Shown here in pieces: positions 32,609-42,883 of a stretch of 64,000 bases of DNA. The stretch is from CAZEJK01 sp964512045 (GTDB lineage Bacteria; Acidobacteriota; Thermoanaerobaculia; Thermoanaerobaculales; Sulfomarinibacteraceae). The first letter of the stretch is position 1. The number at the start of each line of letters is the position of its first letter. The position numbers were made by a program, and so were the translations under genes. Below the pieces are notes generated by a model. That model did not search any database and was not told the DNA's origin. It saw only the letters and a program-made list of their open reading frames with translations. The stretch lies in assembly GCA_964512045.1 (NCBI GenBank), contig CAZEJK010000004.1, forward strand, positions 1-64,000, read 5' to 3'.

Positions 32609-32655
32609 CGACCGACTGTTCGGAACCATCATGCTGTTTCATCTGAAGCTGTCAA
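32609..32655 (-). promoter_or_regulatory. TetR operator F (autoregulatory)
   Basis: CGACCGACTGTTCGGAAC at 32609-32626 on the plus strand, that is GTTCCGAACAGTCGGTCG toward tetR. The central 12 bases match operator C but the outer bases are degenerate, as expected for weaker autorepression. A consensus TTGACA lies at 32655-32650; the -10 box (ATGATG or TGATGG) is poor. Confidence 0.65.
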
Positions 32656-32709
32656 GTCCAATGCCATGCGCTGGATCTCGACCATGGCTCGAGCGCGGCC
32701 AGCGCTACA

Positions 32710-34060
<1,351 letters not shown>

Positions 34061-34065
<5 letters not shown>

Positions 34066-34078
34066 CGTTGACGCTACA
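34061..34078. promoter_or_regulatory. Inverted repeat, candidate activator binding site
   Basis: TGTAGCG-TTGA-CGCTACA, a perfect 7-bp inverted repeat that includes the activator's stop codon. It lies about 95 bp before the predicted start of the sigma-54 transcript, the usual distance for an enhancer-type site. It could instead be a weak terminator; no T-run follows. Confidence 0.5.
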
Positions 34079-34138
34079 GACTCTGCATCCGCCCGTTGCC
34101 GATTGGCTACGAGACCTCCACTCGAGGCGCATCGAACA

Positions 34139-34154
34139 TGGCACGGCCTGTGCT
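34139..34154 (+). promoter_or_regulatory. Sigma-54 promoter
   Basis: TGGCACGGCCTGTGCT matches the sigma-54 consensus TGGCACG-N4-TTGCW with one mismatch in the conserved bases and exact GG-to-GC spacing. Predicted transcription start is near 34166, directly before the GGAGG and ATG of the cyclic-nucleotide-binding protein. Confidence 0.8.
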
Positions 34155-34179
34155 CACCCAACGAGCACGGAGGTGCACC

Positions 34180-34647
34180 ATGAACGATGGTCGGTTGATC
34201 GGTCAGGAGGTCTTTCAGTTCCTGCGCTCGGATCAGGTGAACGCGATCAGCGAGCACGCCGAGGTGGTCGACTACGCGGCGGGCGACACCGTGTACTACA
34301 AGGGCGCGAAGGCGGAGTACTTCTTCGTGGTCCTGGACGGACAGGTGGCGCTCCGGCTGCCCGGAACCCAGGGGATCAGCGTGCTGATCGATGAGGTCGG
34401 CAAGGGCGCCATGTTCGGCTCGTGCGTCTGCTTCGACCTGCAGAACTACACGCTCACGGCCCAATGCTCGGAGCCGTCCAAGCTGCTGAAGATCGACGCG
34501 ATCGTGCTCAAGGAGATGATGGACAACGACCTGCTCATGGGCTACGCGATCCAGAGCCGGATCTCGCAGATCTACTTCAAGCGCTACATCGAGACCATGA
34601 AGAAGCTCCAGGCGATCGTCATCAACATCCCGATCGACACGGCGTGA
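34180..34647 (+). CDS. Stand-alone cyclic-nucleotide-binding-domain protein
   Basis: A 155-residue cytoplasmic protein with one CNB (CAP-like) beta-roll: EHAEVVDYAAGDTVYYKGAKAEYFFV, then VALRLPGTQGISVLIDEVGKGAMFGSC, ending in helices. No DNA-binding HTH or catalytic domain is attached. The phosphate-binding cassette lacks the classical GE-LALL-RAAT arginine, so cNMP binding is doubtful. Start 34180 follows AGGAGG. It is expressed from the sigma-54 promoter just upstream. Confidence 0.83.
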   Translation: MNDGRLIGQEVFQFLRSDQVNAISEHAEVVDYAAGDTVYYKGAKAEYFFVVLDGQVALRLPGTQGISVLIDEVGKGAMFGSCVCFDLQNYTLTAQCSEPSKLLKIDAIVLKEMMDNDLLMGYAIQSRISQIYFKRYIETMKKLQAIVINIPIDTA

Positions 34648-34678
34648 GGCGTTCCCAGCAACCTGACAACGCCATGCT

Positions 34679-36316
34679 TCAGGAGCTCGTCTCAATGACG
34701 AGATCGATGCCTCCGAGAGCCTCTTCGCGGACCTCGGACTCCAGCTGTCGGATCCGCTCATGAGCGAGGTCGCGAGCCACCCGTCCTCGGGCAGACTCGA
34801 AGTCCAACGGCTGCGGACCGCGGAGGTCCTGGAGGACGATGATCCAGAGCCCCGAGCTGGTTCTGAGCAAACCACTGCTCTCGCCGGGCGCCATGGAGCG
34901 GATCGCCCGCGCCGCCGTCGGACCGAACGCAGCGACCTGACCCCTCGCGATCCAACCGAGGTGGCCGCCGTTCGCGGCACTGGCGTGAAGGGAGTAGCGG
35001 CGCGCGGCTTCGTCGAAGTCGATCTCGCCGGCGTTCAGCCGGCTTTCGATGTCCACGGCCCGCCGTATGACCTCCCCGGACTCATGGTCAGGCGGGGCCG
35101 CAAGCTGCATCACGTCCAGGCTGTACGCTGCCGGCTCCCGATACTGCTGCGAGCGACGGCTGAAGTAGGCTCGAAGCTCATCTTCGCTGGGGTCGCCATA
35201 TCTCGCTTCGACCCGCCGGGTCAGCTCCCGGCGTGCCAGGATCTCGAGACGCGACCAGCGCAGCTCCGCGGCGATCTCGACGTCTGTATCGAGCCCGAGC
35301 TCCACCGCGCGGTCAGCGCACAGCACCCCCAGCGCCCAGGAACGCAGCAGCTTCTCTTGCTCACGGTCATCGAGATCGGAGACATCACGCCTCGGGAAAC
35401 GAATCGCTGCGATCTCGGAAAGCGCTTCAGCACTCAGTCGGTCGTCGCCAACCACCAGAACGGTCTCCTGATCACCGAGCCTCAGCTCAACGTCTGCGCC
35501 AGCCAGAAGACTGGTTGTGTAGTTTTTCCACACCTCACGTCCGCGCGCGCGCCGAAGCGACTGCTCGAGCTTCTGACGGACCTCTTCAGGAGTTGGGGAC
35601 GTCGCCTCCCGCACCTCTTCGCACAGGAACAGGGTCATACCACCGGGATGCTCGATGACCTCGCTCAGCTGGCCTGGCTGGAGGTGCCGGACACCGTCTG
35701 CAATCTCCGGACCCAGCTCCTCCGCGCTGAGCAACCCCAAATGACCGCCACGGAACCGTGTCTGTGACTCCGACTCTCGTCGGGCCATCTCCTCAAAGTC
35801 GGCGCCCTCGAGCAGCCGACCACGGATCGACTGCAGGCGACGTCGCACCTCGGCGGTCCGAGAGTCGTCCTCGACCTTCACGTAGATGTTGCGGAGGCGC
35901 ATCTTCCGCGGTCGATGGAACGCCTCCGAATGCTCGCTCTGCAGCCTCTCGAGCTCTGCCGGGCTCACCGACAGCTCCGCCATGACATGACGCTGCAGCG
36001 CTGCCACCAGTACCCGCTGGCGCGCGGCCTCCAGCTCCCACCGCGTGCCGAGCTCATCGTCTGCTCCACTCTCGCTGCCGCTGTCCGCCAGCACGAGGGT
36101 CAGCACCATCGCCCGCAGCGCGGCATCAGATGCGGGCTGCTCGTGGTGCAGCAACCAGCTTTCGTAGTCGCCGCGAGTGATGCTGCCACTGTTCCAGCGC
36201 GCCACGACATCTGGGTCGCCGCCGCCGCCAGCGCACGAAACCAGCATCAGCAGCACCACGGCAGCTTGGATCATGGACGCACAGGGATACAGAGCATCTC
36301 GGACCGGCATCATCAT
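34679..36316 (-). CDS. Parvulin-type peptidyl-prolyl isomerase lipoprotein (minus-strand operon)
   Basis: A 545-residue lipoprotein (lipobox VLLMLVSCAG, Cys28) built like SurA/PrsA foldases. Parvulin domain 1 spans about 139-236 (MRLRNIYVKVED, GADFEEMARRESESQTRFRG, GGHLGLLSAEEL). A second lies near 405-505 (YSLDVMQLAAPP, IDFDEAARRYSLHASAANGG, HLGWIARGQVAAFG). Helical chaperone segments lie between. Its ATG overlaps the stop of the ASPIC/UnbV gene by 4 bp, so it is likely a dedicated foldase for the exported proteins of this operon. Proline-isomerase activity is inferred. Confidence 0.85.
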   Translation of the reverse strand: MMMPVRDALYPCASMIQAAVVLLMLVSCAGGGGDPDVVARWNSGSITRGDYESWLLHHEQPASDAALRAMVLTLVLADSGSESGADDELGTRWELEAARQRVLVAALQRHVMAELSVSPAELERLQSEHSEAFHRPRKMRLRNIYVKVEDDSRTAEVRRRLQSIRGRLLEGADFEEMARRESESQTRFRGGHLGLLSAEELGPEIADGVRHLQPGQLSEVIEHPGGMTLFLCEEVREATSPTPEEVRQKLEQSLRRARGREVWKNYTTSLLAGADVELRLGDQETVLVVGDDRLSAEALSEIAAIRFPRRDVSDLDDREQEKLLRSWALGVLCADRAVELGLDTDVEIAAELRWSRLEILARRELTRRVEARYGDPSEDELRAYFSRRSQQYREPAAYSLDVMQLAAPPDHESGEVIRRAVDIESRLNAGEIDFDEAARRYSLHASAANGGHLGWIARGQVAAFGPTAARAIRSMAPGESSGLLRTSSGLWIIVLQDLRGPQPLDFESARGRVARDLAHERIRQLESEVREEALGGIDLVIETSS

Positions 36317-38136
36317 ACGTCCTCTGCGGCGGGCACCGCGCCATCTCCGTAGGTGAGCGTATGGTAGCGTCCAACGGTCATCCCAGCCCACTCCTCGTGT
36401 CGCCCATCGGGCCATACGACTCGGACCCTCTCGATCGTCGAAACCTCACCGAGACCGAAAAGCACCCGCGGATCGCTGGACGACAGGTAGCTGCCGTCGG
36501 TCGCGACACGACGCCAGAGCATCGAGCCGTCGCCTCGCACGACGGCCACGCGCGCGCCGAGCGCATCTCTCCCCTGCGAACCGACCACTCGGAAGCCGAT
36601 CCAGGGGGAACCGCTCTCCGACCTGTTGTGCAGCAGCCGCGTCGGTCCGTTGTTGTTGACGAGGAGCACGTCGCTCAGACCGTCGTTGTCGACATCGCCA
36701 ACCGCCACTCCCCGGCTCACCTCGAGACGTTCAAACTCACGACCGGCCACACGGCTGATGTCCTCGAAGACGGCGCCGCCGAGGTTGCGGAACAGCTGGT
36801 TGGCCTGCTTGAGCGGGTATGGATCCCCGGCCTTGGCCAGCGCCTCGATCACTCGGATCTCACCCGTCGCGGTGATGATATCCAGCCACCCGTCGTTGTC
36901 GATGTCCAGCGCCGCAGTGCCGAAGGTCGTGTTCGCCAGGCTCGCCATCCCGAGCTGACTGACCGCGCTCCGGTCGTCGAAGAAGCCGTTCCCGAAATTG
37001 GCGAAGAACGTGTTGGTGTCGGAGCTGAGGTGGGTCATGAAGAGGTCGTCGTCGCCGTCGTTGTCCAGATCCTGTGCCACCAGCCCCATCGATGCCTGCG
37101 CTCGTCCCTGGCTCGACACTGCGGCGCCGCACTCCAGTGCGATGTTCTCGAAACGCGGCAGTCCGTCCTCGACGCCGAGATTGCGCCACAGGAAGTTCCG
37201 CTGGAGATCGTTGGCAACGTAGACGTCGATCCGCCCATCCAGGTCGAAGTCGGCGGCCACCACTCCCAGTCCACTCGACGGTGCTGCGAGCATGCCCGCG
37301 GCGCCAGTGATGTCGGCGAAGGTCCCGTCTCCCAGGTTGCGCAGCACCTTGTCCGGCTCGCCCGGGAAGCTCTGCGGTCCACAGTAGTCCTGCCGTCCGG
37401 ACGGTGACCGGCAGGGACGGTCGCTGGTGACGCTGTACGCCACGTAGTTCGCCACGTAGAGGTCGAGCCACCCGTCTGCATCGAGATCGACCCACGCTGC
37501 ACTGGTGGACCAGCGCGGATCGTCGGTGTTGCTTTCGGCCGTCACGTTCTCGAATCGTATGGCGCCGTTCTCGCTCACGTTCCGCCATAGCTGGTTGGAA
37601 CCGAAGCTCGTCAGGTACAGGTCCACCCGGCCGTCGTTATCGTAGTCGCCTGCACTGACCCCCATGCCGTAGCCATGCGCGTCGATCCCGCTTTCCTCGG
37701 TGATGTCCGTGAAGCGGAGGCGTCGTCGGCCATCGGCGTCAACAGTAAGATCGTTGCGGAAAAGCCTCCCCCCGTCCACCTCGGGATCGTCTGCTGCATC
37801 GTCAGGATCCTCGACCGGTTCGAGACGTCTCCCCTGGACCAGGTAGACATCCAGGTCTCCATCGTTGTCGAGATCGACCAGCGCGCCTCCAGACCCGACC
37901 GGCTCTGCGAAGTACCGCTGGCCTGTCATCCCGTTCCAGTGGACGAACTCGAGACCGGTCTCCGGCGCGATATCGACGAGAAGGTCGCTGGACGACACGT
38001 CCTCAGGTACGGCTTCGACTCCACCCCTGGCGGTGTCTGCGCCGTTACCGCCACCCCCGCACCCGAGTGCCACCAGGATGCCCAGGACACCTACCCACAC
38101 GCACACCGTCTCTTTCACGTCTCCATGTCCCTGCAT
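36313..38136 (-). CDS. FG-GAP/ASPIC-UnbV repeat lipoprotein (CRTAC1-like)
   Basis: A 607-residue exported lipoprotein (lipobox GILVALGCGG). It has at least six FG-GAP-type calcium loops, such as DLDNDGDLDVYLVQG, DYDNDGRVDLYLTS, DFDLDGRIDVYVAN, DLDNDGDDDLFMTH, DIDNDGWLDIITATG and DVDNDGLSDVLLVN, which build a beta-propeller. The C-terminal ASPIC/UnbV domain follows (SPWIGFRVVGSQGRDALGAR, then VWPDGRHEEWAGM). Start 38136 follows AAAGGAAAG. Such proteins are surface or periplasmic binding proteins; no enzymatic role is known. It sits between a TPR lipoprotein and a foldase. Confidence 0.92.
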   Translation of the reverse strand: MQGHGDVKETVCVWVGVLGILVALGCGGGGNGADTARGGVEAVPEDVSSSDLLVDIAPETGLEFVHWNGMTGQRYFAEPVGSGGALVDLDNDGDLDVYLVQGRRLEPVEDPDDAADDPEVDGGRLFRNDLTVDADGRRRLRFTDITEESGIDAHGYGMGVSAGDYDNDGRVDLYLTSFGSNQLWRNVSENGAIRFENVTAESNTDDPRWSTSAAWVDLDADGWLDLYVANYVAYSVTSDRPCRSPSGRQDYCGPQSFPGEPDKVLRNLGDGTFADITGAAGMLAAPSSGLGVVAADFDLDGRIDVYVANDLQRNFLWRNLGVEDGLPRFENIALECGAAVSSQGRAQASMGLVAQDLDNDGDDDLFMTHLSSDTNTFFANFGNGFFDDRSAVSQLGMASLANTTFGTAALDIDNDGWLDIITATGEIRVIEALAKAGDPYPLKQANQLFRNLGGAVFEDISRVAGREFERLEVSRGVAVGDVDNDGLSDVLLVNNNGPTRLLHNRSESGSPWIGFRVVGSQGRDALGARVAVVRGDGSMLWRRVATDGSYLSSSDPRVLFGLGEVSTIERVRVVWPDGRHEEWAGMTVGRYHTLTYGDGAVPAAEDV

Positions 38137-38181
38137 CGCTTTCCTTTCACCTGCTGGACTCGACAGCATGACGGCACCACC

Positions 38182-39822
38182 TCAAGGCGGGGTCACGGGA
38201 GCCACGATCTGCGCCTCCCGCTCCTCCCAGGGGTTCCGACACGCCTCGCCACGCCGGTACAGCTCGAGCCTCCGACGCGCGATGTGAGCAGCTCGACGCG
38301 GCTGCAGCTCCTCCAGAGCGGCGAGCGCAGCGCTCTCCCAAGCCACCGCCTCGTCGAAGCGCCCATCTGCCGCGGCAACCATGGCAGCCGTCTCGGCATA
38401 CAGCACATCGGGCGTAGCAGCACTCTCCGCCAGCAGTCGGCGAGCCCGCTGCAGATCGCGCAGCTCTCCCGCCGGAGCGGAGCTCAGCACCCGAGCCAAC
38501 AGCAGCTTCAAAGTGCGATCTGAGTCCAGCTCGGCGAGATCGTCTTCGAGCGACGTCAGCGCCTCGTCGTGACGGCCGAGCGCCATCAGCAAGGCCCCGT
38601 GCCAGAACCGGGTGCCAGGAAGGGCTTGGTCGATGGAACGAACCGCCGCGTACTGAGCCAGAGCCTCCTCGATCTCGCCACGGATCTGGTGAAGCCGTCC
38701 GAGCTCGAGGCGAGCGGGAAGAGACTCGGCATCGATTGCCAGCGCAGCCTCGAGATGCCGTCGAGCCTCCATGAATCGTCGCCGATGCATCAGCAGGCGA
38801 GCCATCTCCACGTGCGCCTTGCATCGAAGCTCTGAGCCTTCCTCTGACAGTCGCACCGCCTCGACGAGCTGCTCCTCCGCCGCACCCCAGCGCCCGACCT
38901 CACGCAGGGCGACCCCGTAGTTGATCCGCTTCTCGGGGCCTTCAGGATCGGCAGCGACCGCTCGGCCGAGGTACCGCGTCGCCGCCTCGTTCTCGCCCCT
39001 GCGGTACGCCCGCACTCCCCGCCGCGTCAGGGTCCGAGCGCCGCGATCCATCAGCTGCACCGCTCGATGCCATGGTGCGTCGAGGATCAACGGGATTTGC
39101 ATCAAGTTGTCATCCGGAACCTGCGCAAGATGATCCGCAGCCTTGTGCTCATCACCGAGCTGGCGCCAGGCCCTCGCCAGCGCGTAGTGCACCTGGGCCG
39201 CCTCCGGCTGCATCCCGATCAGCTGCTCCAGGGGCTCGAGGGCTGCAGCGGCGTCGCCGTGCAGCAGCGCGAGCTGGCCGAGCCCGAAAAGCGCTCCAGG
39301 GCTCGTTGGATGGTCCGCCTGCACCGCGGTGTAGATCTCCTTGGCACGACCGAGGTCTTGGCGCCGCATCGCCAGATCGGCCAGCCGGATCCGCGCCTCC
39401 ACACTTTCGGGGTCCAGCTCCACCGCCGCCGAGTAGTGGGCCCAGGCCGCCTCGAGGTCTCCGGTGTCTTCGCTGACCATACCCAGGTAGTACGGCCAGC
39501 GCGGATCGGCAGGGTCCAGACGCTGCGCGTTACCGTAGCACTCCGCCGCGCTCGAGCTGTACTTGTAGGTGTGAAACCACTGTCCAAGGCTCCCCCACGC
39601 CGAGGCACGCTCGGCAGAACCATGGGCGCCACTCTCCGCCTGCTGCAGATCGGCCCAGATCTCATCAAACTGCTCGCGGACCGCCACGTCCACCTGATCG
39701 AGATCGTGCGGAGGAGCCACCGAGTCGACAGAAGGCGCGGGCTTCACACCCAGACCGCACGCTGCAAGCACCGCCACAGCGACGACGATGGTGGACCATC
39801 CTGATAATCTCAAAGGCCACAC
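38182..39822 (-). CDS. TPR-repeat lipoprotein
   Basis: A 546-residue lipoprotein (lipobox AVAVLAACGLG). It has about ten tetratricopeptide repeats through the whole length, for example AWASLGQWFHTYKYSSSAAEC, PRWPYYLGMVSEDTGDLEAA and AREYLGRAVAADPEGPEKRI-like units. The start is GTG at 39822 with AAAGGGGAAG upstream; the ORF could be read further upstream, but that is the repeat sequence at 39836-40082. It is the first gene of the minus-strand operon with the ASPIC/UnbV and foldase lipoproteins. TPR proteins act as assembly platforms; the partner is presumably one of these neighbours. Confidence 0.87.
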   Translation of the reverse strand: MWPLRLSGWSTIVVAVAVLAACGLGVKPAPSVDSVAPPHDLDQVDVAVREQFDEIWADLQQAESGAHGSAERASAWGSLGQWFHTYKYSSSAAECYGNAQRLDPADPRWPYYLGMVSEDTGDLEAAWAHYSAAVELDPESVEARIRLADLAMRRQDLGRAKEIYTAVQADHPTSPGALFGLGQLALLHGDAAAALEPLEQLIGMQPEAAQVHYALARAWRQLGDEHKAADHLAQVPDDNLMQIPLILDAPWHRAVQLMDRGARTLTRRGVRAYRRGENEAATRYLGRAVAADPEGPEKRINYGVALREVGRWGAAEEQLVEAVRLSEEGSELRCKAHVEMARLLMHRRRFMEARRHLEAALAIDAESLPARLELGRLHQIRGEIEEALAQYAAVRSIDQALPGTRFWHGALLMALGRHDEALTSLEDDLAELDSDRTLKLLLARVLSSAPAGELRDLQRARRLLAESAATPDVLYAETAAMVAAADGRFDEAVAWESAALAALEELQPRRAAHIARRRLELYRRGEACRNPWEEREAQIVAPVTPP

Positions 39823-39835
39823 GACATTCTTCCCC

Positions 39836-40082
39836 TTTGGCGGCTCAAAACTCCGTATCTTCGAAAATTCGAAGCATCCTCCGGGGACCGGATAGCCGGG
39901 ATCCGGCTGTCGGGGCCGGGACCGGGGCCAGCACCGGAGCCGGGCTGTGGCGTCGTCGGTTCTGCGAGTGAGACTGAGTGGGCGGGGGAGCTCATACCTA
40001 ACCGCAAACACCTTACAGCTACGCGGGCCCGGGACCGGCGCCATCGGAGCATTACTCTGGTTGCGGCCCGCGGCCGCGTTGG
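39836..40082 (-). repeat. Promoter-proximal repeat, copy 1 (with insertion)
   Basis: Starts at TTGGCGGCTCA, next to the TPR gene's ribosome-binding site. It contains CTTCGAA-AA-TTCGAAG (39859-39874) and CCGGGATCCGGCTGTCGGGG, and ends GGTTGCGGCCCGCGGCCGCG. The same order occurs at 53009-53145. Copy 1 holds an extra 113 bp (39930-40042) flanked by near-identical 12-mers, GGGACCGGGGCC and GGGACCGGCGCC. Another copy of the last part is at 59635. Confidence 0.75.
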
Positions 40083-40254
40083 TGACATGTGACCAGCTCT
40101 CGCCACGCATGAACCCCCTCACACCCCGAGCACATCATAGGACGTCCCTCGGCCAGCGTCCCAACGCACCTTGACAATCCCTCGGGATTCTAGCAAGGTT
40201 GAGTAGCTGATCAAGGAATCTTCCATGACGGCACCGGTCCATAAGGGGGAACCG

Positions 40255-41100
40255 ATGAGCACGAAGCAACTCGCTACGACGTCTGTGATTTTGGTCTCGC
40301 TGATTGCTGCCTGCCTTGCGATCGCAGCAGGAAGCGCCGACGCCCAGACGGCAGTCACCGCGATCGATCGCGGAGAGCAGATCGAGGCTCTGCGCGCCAT
40401 GGAGCCGTCGCAACGACGCGCGGAGCTCAAGAAGATGGATCCCTCCGAGCGGCGTGGTCTCTGGATGGAGCTCAAGGGCGCCGAGCGCCAGGACAGCGTG
40501 GCGCGAGCGACGGGGCTCTACAGCAGCATGACACCGCAGACGGTAACCGCCCAGCCGTCCGCTTCGTGGGCAAGCAGAGCGGTGGGCACCATTGCTTACG
40601 ACAACGGCTTTCCGTCAACGGGTTTTGCTGGAGGTGCGCTCGTCGGCAACCACTTCGACACCCACACCGGGATTCCGGTGATCAACCCAGGTACCATCTC
40701 TACCATTCAGGCGGTGGTGGTCCCCGGGCCGAGCCAGACCGGCTCCTCCGCGGGCTTCGTGATCCACGGACCGCAGACTACCGGCGGCGGCGCCATGGCG
40801 CTATTCAGCAGCTTCACCGCCGCCAGCGGCGTCATCGATACCGTCAGCTTCGCTGGCCTCGGGGTCACCTACACAGGCAGCAGCTTCTTCGTGCTCTTCG
40901 GTGACTTTGCTTCGAGCTATATTCCAGTCTTTGGCACCGAGACGGCCCTGGGCCAGGGCCACCACGGCGTGGTGGGCTACACAGGCGGCCAGGGCCCGAA
41001 CATCACCGGGACGTTCAACTTCGGGGGAACCCTGAACGCGTTCGTCCGCGCCACCGGAAACATCGTCCCCGTGGAGCTCATGAGCTTCGATGCGAGCTGA
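40255..41100 (+). CDS. Secreted protein of unknown function
   Basis: A 281-residue exported protein with signal peptide SVILVSLIAACLAIAAGSADAQ. A charged helical stretch follows (QIEALRAMEPSQRRAELKKM, then DPSERRGLWMELKG). The C-terminal 180 residues are Gly/Ser/Thr-rich beta sequence (VGTIAYDNGFPSTGFAGGALVG through GTFNFGGTLNAFVRA). It ends in IVPVELMSFDAS, a motif often seen near the C-termini of secreted bacterial proteins before a sorting domain, which is absent here. Start 40255 follows AAGGGGGAA. It overlaps the foldase gene downstream by 11 bp, suggesting the foldase helps it fold. No family recognised. Confidence 0.7.
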   Translation: MSTKQLATTSVILVSLIAACLAIAAGSADAQTAVTAIDRGEQIEALRAMEPSQRRAELKKMDPSERRGLWMELKGAERQDSVARATGLYSSMTPQTVTAQPSASWASRAVGTIAYDNGFPSTGFAGGALVGNHFDTHTGIPVINPGTISTIQAVVVPGPSQTGSSAGFVIHGPQTTGGGAMALFSSFTAASGVIDTVSFAGLGVTYTGSSFFVLFGDFASSYIPVFGTETALGQGHHGVVGYTGGQGPNITGTFNFGGTLNAFVRATGNIVPVELMSFDAS

Positions 41101-42883
41101 GCACCACCGGAAGCAACTGAACCACCTTCGACAAGCTTGTCTCCTGACCATCATCGCCGTCTTCTGTGGCGCGATGGTCGGAGCGGCGTGCCGAGGCTCC
41201 GACGATGCGAACGTTGTCGAGGAGCAGGGCAGCGTGGTCGCACGGTTCGGCAACATCGAGATCACCGCCGCCGAGCTCGATGCGAGGGTTCTTTCGCTGC
41301 CGCCTGCCCAGCGGCCGAGCCCCGGAGAAGATCTCCAGGAGTGGCACCGAGAGCAGATCGAGGAGCTCGTCATCGAGGCGCTGCTGCGCCAAAACGCCCG
41401 CGACAGGGACGTCCACTCGAGCCCTCGGTTTCGTGCGGCACGGAGCGGGGCAGAGAAGCAGCTCGTGGTCCAGCAGAGCCTGATCACAGCTCGTCCGGAG
41501 ATTGGCGACGTCAACGAACAGGATATCGCCAGCTTCTACGCCGAGCACGCGGACTCGTTCCGCGCCCCCGAGCGACGGGCGACGTATCATATCTTCCTGC
41601 GCTCAGGGCCGGAGCAGCCGGCGTCTGCGGCGCGGGCCCAGATCGAGGCGTTGCGCGACCGAGTGCTACGCGGCGAGAGCTTCCTGCTGTTGGCCAAGGA
41701 GCACTCGGACTCCGAGAGCCGCCACCAACAAGGCTACCTCGGCTGGCTGCGGCCGGGCGAGCTGCCGCCGGAGCCCGACGAGACGGTGTTTCGCCTCGAC
41801 GAAGGGCTACCCAGCGAGCCCGTCGTCACTGCCGAAGGGGTGCACATCTTCTACGTCGACCAGATCCTTCCGGAGCGGCAGGTCGGCCTCGACGAGGCTC
41901 GTCCAATCGTCGCTCAGCAGGTGGTCAACCAGCGGCGGCGGGCGGCGCTGGTGGAGATCGCCGCTGCGATCGATCCGCCACCCGGCTCCGTGGTGCTGGA
42001 CCGCAGCAGCTTCGAGGAGATGATTGCGAGCGAAGACGCTGGGGCGGTGGTCCTGCAGATCGGCGACAGCGTGCTCACCCTCGGTGATCTGCGTCAGCTC
42101 GTGCAGCAGACCGTCGCACAGCAACGCCAACCTCGCCCGGCGCCATATGTGGACCTGGCCTGGGAGCTGCTGGAAAGCAGACGCCGCACCGAGCTGATCT
42201 ATCAGCACCACCGTCACGATGGCGCAATCGACGGAGAGGATCTCACCGCTCGCCTGGAGGCATGGGAAGACCAGGCCCTGGTGCAGCTCGAGCGGGAGCA
42301 CCACCTGAGCGAGATCGCTCAGCGTGACAACGGGATCCTGCGTGAGTTCTACTCGAGCAACATCGGCCAGTTCAGCACGCCCCCACGTTGGCGCATCCGA
42401 CGCCTGCGCATCCCGCTAGACGACAGCGCGCGGGAGGTCATGGTCCGGCTCGAGGAGGCCGCGAGCTCCAACGACCGCGGCCTGGAGGAGCTTCGCACCG
42501 AGCTCGGTGGAACGATCGAGGCTCTGGAGCTGACAAGCCAGGCCGAGCTGCAACGGGTCGAGCCGAAGCTGCCTCCGTTGATCGCTCCGTTGCCCGAAGG
42601 CGCGCTCAGCCCGCCGTACCGCACCCTCAGCACCATCGAGATCGCCGAGGTCGTGGAACGCAACGACGCGAGGCCGGTGCCGTTCGAGGAGGCCCGCAAC
42701 CGCGTGATCGCGCTGTACGTGAAGGAGCACAACGGCCAGCTGTATGCGCAGCTGCGGAGCGAGCTGCTGGCCACCGCAGAGCTCGAGATCGTCCCGGAAG
42801 GCCTTCGGGAGCTGCAGACACTGAGCGCAGTTCCGTCTGAGATCAGCGTCGAGCAGCTGGAGGCGCTGTTCGAGGAGCTCTGA
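41090..42883 (+). CDS. Parvulin-type peptidyl-prolyl isomerase lipoprotein (plus-strand operon)
   Basis: A 597-residue SurA-like lipoprotein (lipobox AMVGAACRG, Cys34). The N-terminal chaperone region (VVARFGNIEITAAELDARVL) precedes a parvulin domain at about 160-262 (RRATYHIFLRSGPEQ, FLLLAKEHSDSESRHQQGYL, GWLRPGELPPE). A second, diverged isomerase-like region lies near 430-540 (PPRWRIRRLRIPLDDSAREV). It is the same size and plan as the minus-strand foldase at 34679, so the divergent operons carry paralogous foldases. Its last base is shared with the start of the sulfatase-TPR gene. Confidence 0.85.
   Translation: MRAEHHRKQLNHLRQACLLTIIAVFCGAMVGAACRGSDDANVVEEQGSVVARFGNIEITAAELDARVLSLPPAQRPSPGEDLQEWHREQIEELVIEALLRQNARDRDVHSSPRFRAARSGAEKQLVVQQSLITARPEIGDVNEQDIASFYAEHADSFRAPERRATYHIFLRSGPEQPASAARAQIEALRDRVLRGESFLLLAKEHSDSESRHQQGYLGWLRPGELPPEPDETVFRLDEGLPSEPVVTAEGVHIFYVDQILPERQVGLDEARPIVAQQVVNQRRRAALVEIAAAIDPPPGSVVLDRSSFEEMIASEDAGAVVLQIGDSVLTLGDLRQLVQQTVAQQRQPRPAPYVDLAWELLESRRRTELIYQHHRHDGAIDGEDLTARLEAWEDQALVQLEREHHLSEIAQRDNGILREFYSSNIGQFSTPPRWRIRRLRIPLDDSAREVMVRLEEAASSNDRGLEELRTELGGTIEALELTSQAELQRVEPKLPPLIAPLPEGALSPPYRTLSTIEIAEVVERNDARPVPFEEARNRVIALYVKEHNGQLYAQLRSELLATAELEIVPEGLRELQTLSAVPSEISVEQLEALFEEL

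Noticed and set aside
40171..40204. TTGACA upstream of the secreted protein gene as a full promoter
   Set aside because: No acceptable -10 hexamer is found at 16-18 nt; the only candidate is TAGCAA at 14 nt. The same problem applies to TTGACA at 45122.
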